From an uncultured Collinsella sp. (lineage in GTDB: Bacteria; Actinomycetota; Coriobacteriia; Coriobacteriales; Coriobacteriaceae), in assembly GCA_900551635.1 (NCBI GenBank), contig URWQ01000122.1:1-5343 (forward strand): 5,343 bases of DNA. Reading direction: 5' to 3'. Of the stretch, positions 1 through 5,343 are shown in pieces (position 1 is the first letter of the stretch; each line of letters opens with the position of its first letter). The notes under the pieces were generated by a model. It made no database searches, had not been told where the DNA came from, and worked only from the letters and a program-made list of their open reading frames with translations. The translations under genes and the position numbers were made by a program.

Positions 1-31
1 GCCAAAATAAACCTGTCCCTTATTGGCGGGT
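1..31. repeat. REP-like palindromic element, cut by the left window edge
   Basis: Bases 1-20 are a perfect reverse complement of bases 3195-3214. Bases 1-5 (gccaa) pair with 23-27 (ttggc), and ta 8-9 pairs with ta 21-22 around an 11-base loop, with two unpaired a's. The right arm continues as GGGT (28-31), so the left arm probably extends beyond the window. The core (aaacctgtccct in this orientation) is the loop sequence of the REP-like hairpin at 3182-3220, so both belong to one family. Such short palindromes are usually spread by REP-associated tyrosine transposases; none is encoded here. Confidence 0.6.
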
Positions 32-103
32 CAGTTAACGCAGTGCAGGTTGAGCATATGCGAGCGAGCGGTCTCCGGGTGCGGTAAGGTGACGTGAAAC
101 AAG

Positions 104-130
104 CGGGCGCTGACCTTTTGGTCGCGCCCG
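104..130 (-). terminator. Hairpin downstream of larE, possible weak terminator
   Basis: Bases 104-110 (cgggcgc) pair with 124-130 (gcgcccg), and 112-115 (gacc) pair with 120-123 (ggtc), with one bulged t at 111 and a tttt loop. This gives 11 base pairs, 9 of them G-C. Read on the minus strand, which is the direction of larE transcription, the stem is followed by CTTGTTTCA, a broken T-rich tract. It lies 78 bases past the larE stop codon, so it could end the larE transcript. The imperfect T tract makes this a moderate call. Confidence 0.4.
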
Positions 131-180
131 TGAAGTTGAACGTCAGATTGCCGTGTCCGGAGCCCGCGCAGCGCCGAGCA

Positions 181-207
181 GTTACGCCGTTTGTAAAACG
201 GCGTAAC
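181..207. repeat. Perfect 12-bp hairpin abutting the larE stop codon
   Basis: Bases 181-192 (gttacgccgttt) are exactly complementary to 196-207, leaving a 3-base loop (gta). The stem starts at the base immediately after the larE stop codon (complement of 208-210). No T tract follows on either strand, so it is not a canonical intrinsic terminator. It could protect the 3' end of the larE mRNA, act as a terminator without a U tract, or be another short palindromic repeat. The structure is certain from sequence; its role is unknown. Confidence 0.6.
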
Positions 208-1086
208 CTAAAGGTTCATGTTGCCGTGAATGTAGGGGGTGACCTCGGGGGAGATATGGTCGCAGCCCAGCTCGCGCAGCGCGGACTCGATGGCGGCGGG
301 CAGCGGGGTCTTGCCCTTGTCGTCGACGGCGTTGCCACCGAGGGCAGCAATCTTGGCGACATCTGCGGGTGCGGCCTCGATATGCATGCAGCCGCCGACC
401 AAGCGCGCGCGTACCTGTGCCAGATCAAGATCGTGCAGGTAATCCTCGCAGGCGCGGATTAAATCGACCTTCTCGCGTGTAAGCTCCTCGCCCGTGGGGA
501 CGCGGGTGGCAAGACATGCTCCCGCCGGCAGGTTCCAAACGGGATAGCCCCATGCGCGCAGCAGCTCGCGCTCTTCGTCCTTGGTAAAGCCGACCTCCAT
601 AAGGGGTGAGCGTACGCCGAGCTCTTCTGCCGCACGCATGCCGGGGCGGTAGTCACCGCGATCGCTTGCATTGCTGCCATCGATGACGGTGGGAAAGCCG
701 AGCGACTTGGCGTGGTTGACGATGGCGGTAAAGCCGGCGTGCTTGCAGTGGTAGCAGCGATTAGTATCGTTGCAGGCTACTTGGGGGAGCTGCAGCTGAT
801 CCACCGAAAGATTGAGCACGGGGAGCTTAAAATGCGGCCCCTCATTGGCCTGCCCATCAACGGACTGCTCAAACGAAGCCTGCTCGGGCGTGCCGATGAG
901 CGGCGTGGTGAGATGGACGAGGAGGGTATTGGTAGGCATGATGCGGGCGCATACGGCGGCCAAAAAGCTGCTGTCGACGCCACCGGAAAACCCGATAGCC
1001 ACGCGCCCGTATGCCAAAAGCAGCTGTTCGAGCGCCGATAGCTTGTCTTGAAGCTCCTCTGCGGGTGCGGCGGTGTCTGAAAGCAT
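208..1086 (-). CDS. larE: ATP-dependent sacrificial sulfur transferase LarE
   Basis: The 292-residue product matches LarE, a cytoplasmic PP-loop enzyme. LarE adenylates the carboxylates of the pyridinium biscarboxylate precursor made by LarB and replaces them with thiocarboxylates. LarC then inserts nickel to give the pincer cofactor of lactate racemase LarA and related enzymes. Visible motifs are the PP-loop SGGVDSS at 34-40, NRCYHCK at 109-115, DGSNASD at 136-142, DYRPGMRA at 145-152, SPL at 160-162 and GACLATR at 189-195. Cys191 in the last motif aligns with the cysteine that Lactobacillus plantarum LarE (276 residues) sacrifices as sulfur donor. Length is normal and the gene looks intact. 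The ATG at 1084-1086 has an AAGGAA ribosome site (1092-1097) five bases upstream. The gene is monocistronic in this window and divergent from the HAD gene; larA, larB and larC are not present. Further cysteines (213, 233, 275) are present, so an iron-sulfur-cluster LarE variant cannot be excluded without alignment. Confidence 0.93.
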   Translation of the reverse strand: MLSDTAAPAEELQDKLSALEQLLLAYGRVAIGFSGGVDSSFLAAVCARIMPTNTLLVHLTTPLIGTPEQASFEQSVDGQANEGPHFKLPVLNLSVDQLQLPQVACNDTNRCYHCKHAGFTAIVNHAKSLGFPTVIDGSNASDRGDYRPGMRAAEELGVRSPLMEVGFTKDEERELLRAWGYPVWNLPAGACLATRVPTGEELTREKVDLIRACEDYLHDLDLAQVRARLVGGCMHIEAAPADVAKIAALGGNAVDDKGKTPLPAAIESALRELGCDHISPEVTPYIHGNMNL

Positions 1087-1259
1087 GAAAGTTCCTTACA
1101 GTTATTAAAGCTCGGATGAAACTATAATCCTAATGCGTTACTTGCCATAAGACTTCTATCTGTGTAACGAAAGTGCAATATGGCATATACGTTATATACA
1201 AGTTGCCAAATGCGGTAGAGTTGCAGCAACGCGACAGCGAGAGTCGATGGGGGACCGAT
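1087..1259. promoter_or_regulatory. Divergent AT-rich promoter region for larE and the HAD gene
   Basis: This 173-base gap separates two divergent start codons and is clearly richer in A and T than the genes. A perfect TATAAT lies on the plus strand at 1123-1128. On the minus strand TATAGT (complement of 1121-1126) overlaps it and would start larE transcription near 1114, giving a leader of about 28 bases. For the plus strand, TTATAT/TATATA at 1192-1198 is a second -10 candidate that would give a shorter leader to the gene at 1260. No convincing -35 hexamer is seen at the right distance for any of these, so the assignment of each box is uncertain. Confidence 0.5.
1249..1254 (+). promoter_or_regulatory. 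Ribosome binding site that sets the HAD gene start
   Basis: GGGGGA lies five bases before the ATG at 1260. The open frame extends upstream to an ATG at 1173, but that would add 29 residues before the conserved HAD motif I, which normally sits at the extreme N-terminus, and it would run through the AT-rich promoter region. The start at 1260 is therefore preferred. Confidence 0.7.
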
Positions 1260-1910
1260 ATGATCAAGGCTGTTATTTTTGACATGGATGGAACGCTGGT
1301 CGATACCGAGCGTTTGGGGATTAAGGCCTGGAAGGCAGGCGCCGCTGAGCTGGGGCTCGCGATTGATGAAGCGCTGATCCATCAGTTTATCGGCCGCACG
1401 CTGCCCGATGTCATGGACATCCTTGATAAGCATTACGGCAGCCATGAAACCACCGAGGCGATCTATCGTCGCCACAAGGAGATTCGCGACGAGATGGTCA
1501 AGACCGAACTGGAACTTAAGGCCGGTGCCGCCGAGTGCCTAGACGAGCTGCTGGCTGCGGGCTATCACGTGGGTCTAGCGACGTCGTCGCGCCTCGTTAC
1601 GGCCGAGCGCAACCTTAAGATGGTCGGTCTTTTTGGCAAGTTTGAAACGGTAACGTGTGGCGAGGACGTCGTGCACGGCAAGCCCGACCCCGAGATGTAT
1701 CTGCTCGCCTGCGAGCGCGCGGGCTTTGCTCCCGAGGAATGTGCCGTGGTCGAGGATTCGCGCAACGGCTGCGTCTCGGGCATCACGGCCGGATGCCATG
1801 TCTTCGCCGTCCCCGATATCGTGCCGCTGCCGCAGGACGTGGTGGATGGCTGCGAGGCCGTGCTCGATACGCTGTTCGACCTGGCGGCGGCAATCAAGAC
1901 TGTGCGCTAG
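1260..1910 (+). CDS. HAD-superfamily hydrolase, beta-phosphoglucomutase/phosphatase-like
   Basis: This 216-residue product has all four HAD motifs. Motif I is FDMDGTLVDTE at 7-17, with nucleophile Asp8 and acid/base Asp10. Motif II is ATSS with Thr108, motif III is GKPDPEMY with Lys141, and motif IV is VVEDS with Glu165 and Asp166. Residues of about 16-85 form the helical C1 cap typical of subfamily IA (beta-phosphoglucomutase, phosphoglycolate phosphatase, YcjU-type enzymes). Family members are soluble, Mg-dependent phosphotransferases acting on small phosphorylated metabolites, usually sugar phosphates. Exact substrate and the choice between mutase and phosphatase cannot be read from the sequence. 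The length is usual for the family. The gene is alone on its strand, diverges from larE, and ends at the strong hairpin at 1949-1998. Confidence 0.9.
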   Translation: MIKAVIFDMDGTLVDTERLGIKAWKAGAAELGLAIDEALIHQFIGRTLPDVMDILDKHYGSHETTEAIYRRHKEIRDEMVKTELELKAGAAECLDELLAAGYHVGLATSSRLVTAERNLKMVGLFGKFETVTCGEDVVHGKPDPEMYLLACERAGFAPEECAVVEDSRNGCVSGITAGCHVFAVPDIVPLPQDVVDGCEAVLDTLFDLAAAIKTVR

Positions 1911-1948
1911 AAAATTGCGGCGTTGAAACGAGCGATTGCTCACGTTTG

Positions 1949-1998
1949 CGCTTAAGCAAAAGGGGTCCGGCAATGGTCGGGCCCCTTTTGCTTAAGCG
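1949..1998. terminator. Bidirectional intrinsic terminator between convergent HAD and lacI genes
   Basis: Bases 1949-1970 pair with 1977-1998 over 22 positions around the loop caatgg; only two pairs are G-T. The G-C-rich core (ggggtccgg with its partner) is followed by CTTTTGCTTAAG on the plus strand and by the equivalent CCTTTTGCTTAAG on the minus strand, so the A and T tracts are part of the same long stem. It lies 38 bases past the HAD stop and 25 bases past the lacI stop, which fits a shared terminator for both transcripts. Confidence 0.88.
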
Positions 1999-2023
1999 GC
2001 GACTTAGCATACTCGCGGGCGTG

Positions 2024-3133
2024 CTATAGATACGCACCGAGGTTGATGGCCGTGGCGTCGGTCTGGCTGCTTGCCTGGGTGCTGGCGCGTTCCAGTAGGA
2101 ACGGACGTACCAGTTCTTGGCGGTTGATATCCTCGGCGGCGACTGCGGGGACGGTACGCGCTGCGGAGCCGACACGGATATGCTTGATCTTTGCCGGGGC
2201 CTTGTTCTCGATTTGCTCCATCAGCAGTTGGACACCCTTGCGGCCAATCTCGTAGCCCGGGGGCGCTACCGTAGTGAGCGGGACCGATCCGCTCCAAGCG
2301 AGCGGGTTGCCATCGCAGCCTGCTACGCGTACTTGCCCGGGGACAGAGATGCCCTTGTCGACCAGTGCCGAAACGACGCCCGAGGCCAACACATCGGTCA
2401 GGCCGACGACAAAATCGGGACGTTCGTCCGCGGGGCGCTCGGCGATTTGGGCACCGATGCCGTAGCCGTCGGCAGCGGTATTCCATTCGCCGGCGTCGAT
2501 GACTTCGATCTTGATATCGGGGTGCAGGGCGAGCGCCTTATGAATGCCAAGGACGCGGAGGGTGAGTTGCATAAATGCTGCTCGGCCGACGACGACAATA
2601 TGGTGCGCGCCGCGGGCGATGGCAAGTTCGGCAATGATGCGACCCTGGGCCTCATTGTCGGCCGCTACGTAGTAGCCGGGCTCGGAGCAATGGATGTCCA
2701 GATGGACGATCGGCACGGGCATCTTGGTCATGGCGGGGTGCCAGTCGGGGGATGCCATGGGCTGAACCATGACGCCGGACATCTGGGTGCCCATAAAGTA
2801 GCGCAGGTAATGATCCTCGAGAATATCGTCGTTATCGGCGTTGGCGATGAGCAAGTCGTAGCCGTGCTTGCGGGCCTCGTTGTGGGCGCCGCTGGCGATT
2901 TGGAGCGAAAAGCCGTGATCGAGACGGGGGAGCACCAGGCCAAAGGACTTGGTGGCGCCGCCCGCGAGCTGACGGGCGCTTTGGTTGGGCAGGTAGCCAA
3001 GGCGATTGATGGTCTCGTTGATGAGCTTGAGGGTCTCGGGGCGCAGCTTTTCGGGGTGGTTGAGCGCGTTGGAAACCGTGCCCAACGAAACCCCGGCCTC
3101 GCGCGCGACGTCGCTGATTTTTACCTTTGCCAT
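2024..3133 (-). CDS. LacI-family transcriptional regulator
   Basis: The 369-residue product starts with a LacI-type DNA-binding domain. The helix-turn-helix covers residues about 4-25 (KISDVAREAGVSLGTVSNAL), the third helix and hinge end at about 60 (NRLGYLPNQSARQLAGG). A periplasmic-binding-protein-like effector domain follows from about 63 to 340. Family members bind palindromic operators as dimers or tetramers and usually sense a sugar or a nucleotide-type ligand; the ligand here is unknown. The length is slightly above the usual 330-350 because of a Ser/Thr/Ala-rich tail after about 345. The start at 3133 is chosen because AAAGGGG (3139-3145) lies five bases upstream and the protein then begins MAKVKISDVA, the normal LacI start. 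The frame stays open to an ATG at 3334, but those 67 extra residues are translated promoter and REP DNA. The gene is divergent from glmS and convergent with the HAD gene. Its target genes are not evident; autoregulation is likely (see 3144-3157). Confidence 0.93.
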   Translation of the reverse strand: MAKVKISDVAREAGVSLGTVSNALNHPEKLRPETLKLINETINRLGYLPNQSARQLAGGATKSFGLVLPRLDHGFSLQIASGAHNEARKHGYDLLIANADNDDILEDHYLRYFMGTQMSGVMVQPMASPDWHPAMTKMPVPIVHLDIHCSEPGYYVAADNEAQGRIIAELAIARGAHHIVVVGRAAFMQLTLRVLGIHKALALHPDIKIEVIDAGEWNTAADGYGIGAQIAERPADERPDFVVGLTDVLASGVVSALVDKGISVPGQVRVAGCDGNPLAWSGSVPLTTVAPPGYEIGRKGVQLLMEQIENKAPAKIKHIRVGSAARTVPAVAAEDINRQELVRPFLLERASTQASSQTDATAINLGAYL

Positions 3134-3143
3134 AGCGGCCCCT

Positions 3144-3157
3144 TTGATGCGTTTCAA
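3144..3157. promoter_or_regulatory. Candidate LacI-type operator in the lacI leader
   Basis: The 14 bases ttgatgcgtttcaa match their own reverse complement at 10 positions, with TTGA and TCAA arms and a central CG, the general pattern of LacI/GalR-family operators. The site lies between the predicted transcription start (about 3162) and the ribosome site of lacI, a good place for autorepression. The binding is inferred from pattern and position only. Confidence 0.4.
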
Positions 3158-3168
3158 GTACAAGCCAG

Positions 3169-3174
3169 ATTGTA
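3169..3174 (-). promoter_or_regulatory. lacI promoter -10 box
   Basis: The minus strand reads TACAAT here, one base from the consensus. It would start transcription near 3162 and give a leader of about 29 bases to the start at 3133. The -35 position falls at about 3192-3197 at the edge of the REP-like element and is a poor match (CCTTTT), so the promoter is weak or the -35 differs. A leader start here also means that the upstream 67-codon extension of the frame would not be transcribed. Confidence 0.45.
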
Positions 3175-3181
3175 GCATCCC

Positions 3182-3220
3182 AAACCTACCAAAAAGGGAC
3201 AGGTTTATTTTGGCAGGTTT
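3182..3220. repeat. REP-like hairpin 1 (full copy)
   Basis: Bases 3182-3194 (aaacctaccaaaa) pair with 3208-3220 (ttttggcaggttt) at 12 of 13 positions, the exception being A3188 opposite C3214, leaving a 13-base loop agggacaggttta. The segment 3195-3214 is repeated exactly in inverted orientation at window bases 1-20. CAGGTTTAT also occurs twice in the same orientation, at 3200-3208 and 3214-3222. The structure fits a REP-type palindrome rather than a terminator, as no gene ends here. Confidence 0.65.
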
Positions 3221-3247
3221 ATCTGGGGAAACGCCGTTGCCAGCGCG

Positions 3248-3282
3248 ACCACCACGAAGGGGGCAGGTACCTTTGTGGTGGT
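3248..3282. repeat. REP-like hairpin 2, related to hairpin 1
   Basis: Bases 3248-3259 (accaccacgaag) pair with 3271-3282 (ctttgtggtggt) at all 12 positions with one G-T pair, leaving the 11-base loop gggggcaggta plus c. The layout copies hairpin 1: an arm ending in CCA..AA, a loop with GGGrCAGGT, and a returning arm TTT.TGG, but with different arm sequence. The two hairpins lie 27 bases apart, making a small tandem cluster like the composite REP elements of other bacteria. Confidence 0.6.
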
Positions 3283-3310
3283 TTGGACCGGCTGGACGTG
3301 TGTGCATCGA

Positions 3311-3348
3311 GTGGTATCTAAGTTGAGATACCACCTCTGGTATATCAG
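3311..3348. promoter_or_regulatory. Two dyads upstream of glmS, candidate regulator binding sites
   Basis: GTGGTATCT (3311-3319) and AGATACCAC (3326-3334) form a perfect 9-bp inverted repeat around aagttg. A second dyad, ctggtatatcag at 3337-3348, matches its reverse complement at 10 of 12 positions and shares the GGTAT element. Their centres are 20 bases apart, close to two helical turns. They sit just upstream of and over the expected -35 position for the -10 box at 3365-3370. No T tract follows the first, so it is not a normal terminator. A regulator of glmS is the natural guess, but I do not recognise the site of a named family. Confidence 0.4.
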
Positions 3349-3364
3349 CTTGCGTTTGCGTGAG

Positions 3365-3370
3365 TACAAT
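3365..3370 (+). promoter_or_regulatory. glmS promoter -10 box
   Basis: TACAAT is one base from the consensus and would start transcription near 3377, giving a leader of about 68 bases. The box lies in a small palindrome, GAGTA (3362-3366 overlap) with TACTC (3370-3374). The hexamer at the normal -35 distance (3342-3347, atatca) is poor, which could mean dependence on an activator or simply a weak promoter. Confidence 0.4.
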
Positions 3371-3430
3371 ACTCGAACGTTATGCGTCTCAGCGCCCCCT
3401 GTGCGTGGACGTTTTGCAGTCAAGCGGACG

Positions 3431-3436
3431 AAGGGA
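3431..3436 (+). promoter_or_regulatory. glmS ribosome binding site
   Basis: AAGGGA lies eight bases before the ATG at 3445. It decides the start over the upstream in-frame ATG at 3382. The choice is also forced by biochemistry: GlmS needs its second codon to be cysteine, so that the cysteine becomes the N-terminal nucleophile after methionine removal. Confidence 0.8.
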
Positions 3437-3444
3437 TTTATCCT

Positions 3445-5292
<1,848 letters not shown>

Positions 5293-5321
5293 TTGGTTCC
5301 GCCATTCTGGCGACCAAGGCC

Positions 5322-5343
5322 CGGCTCCGTTGCAGCGGAGCCG
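5322..5343 (+). terminator. Probable glmS terminator, cut by the right window edge
   Basis: Bases 5322-5329 (cggctccg) pair perfectly with 5336-5343 (cggagccg), plus one T-G pair, leaving the loop tgca. The stem is strongly G-C and begins 29 bases after the glmS stop. The T tract expected after an intrinsic terminator would begin just beyond the window, so it cannot be confirmed. Confidence 0.65.

Larger units (their letters stand above)
3134..3444. other. lacI/glmS divergent intergenic region
   Basis: This 311-base gap contains no gene I can support. In order it holds the lacI ribosome site and candidate operator (3139-3157), the lacI -10 box (3169-3174), two REP-like hairpins (3182-3220 and 3248-3282), two dyads (3311-3334 and 3337-3348), the glmS -10 box (3365-3370) and the glmS leader with its ribosome site. 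I looked for a glmS ribozyme or other riboswitch and did not recognise one; the glmS leader predicted from the -10 box is only about 68 bases. Confidence 0.75.

Noticed and set aside
1..87. Frame 1 is open from the left edge to a TAA at 85-87, possibly the tail of a gene from the left
   Set aside because: Its first residues (AKINLSL) are translated REP core, and the remaining 20 or so residues match nothing I recognise. A tail cannot be excluded but is not supported.
94..462. A 122-residue plus-strand frame over the larE 3' end
   Set aside because: It runs through two hairpins and the antisense of larE, and resembles no protein family.
1173..1259. A 29-residue N-terminal extension of the HAD protein
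   Set aside because: HAD motif I normally lies at the extreme N-terminus, the extension runs through promoter-like AT-rich DNA, and a good ribosome site precedes 1260.
2117..3175. A 352-residue open frame on the plus strand, antisense to lacI
   Set aside because: It lies opposite a well-supported LacI gene, has a Gly/Asp/Val/His-rich composition typical of the reverse reading of GC-rich codons, and shows no family motif or ribosome site.
3311..3334. Reading the 9-bp inverted repeat as a transcription terminator
   Set aside because: It has no T tract on either strand, a modest G-C content, and no gene ends nearby.
3377..3444. A glmS ribozyme or other riboswitch in the glmS leader
   Set aside because: The leader is short and I could not find the conserved core or pairing pattern; the known ribozymes are longer and mostly from Firmicutes.

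Overview
The window is a GC-rich bacterial chromosomal segment. The style of the genes and intergenic DNA suggests an actinobacterium of the class Coriobacteriia, most likely Collinsella or a close relative. This assignment rests on remembered resemblance (the GlmS sequence, the GC-rich codon choice, and intergenic motifs of the type GGGACAGGTTTATTTTGG) and was not checked by any search.

Layout from left to right. Positions 1-207 are non-coding: the edge of a REP-like palindrome (1-31) and two hairpins (104-130 and 181-207) lying downstream of a minus-strand gene. That gene is larE (208-1086, minus), a PP-loop ATP-dependent sulfur transferase for the nickel-pincer cofactor of lactate racemase-type enzymes. 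A short AT-rich divergent promoter region (1087-1259) separates it from a plus-strand HAD-superfamily phosphatase/phosphoglucomutase-like gene (1260-1910). A 22-bp-stem bidirectional terminator (1949-1998) lies between that gene and a convergent LacI-family repressor gene (2024-3133, minus). The divergent lacI/glmS intergenic region (3134-3444) holds the lacI promoter with a candidate operator, two related REP-like hairpins, two dyads upstream of glmS, and the glmS promoter. glmS (3445-5292, plus) encodes the full-length glucosamine-6-phosphate synthase, followed by a hairpin that is probably its terminator and is cut by the right edge.

How the genes work together: GlmS is the entry enzyme to UDP-GlcNAc and peptidoglycan synthesis. 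The HAD enzyme and the LacI-type regulator suggest sugar-phosphate metabolism and its control, but neither has a visible dedicated target here. LarE serves a separate cofactor pathway, and its partners larA, larB and larC are not in the window. Each gene appears to be its own transcription unit, so there is no operon.

I see no new multi-gene system. The parts most worth a second look are the REP-like palindromes (a 20-nt inverted repeat about 3.2 kb apart, and a tandem pair of related hairpins), the dyads upstream of glmS, and the false N-terminal extension that the REP element gives to the lacI reading frame.
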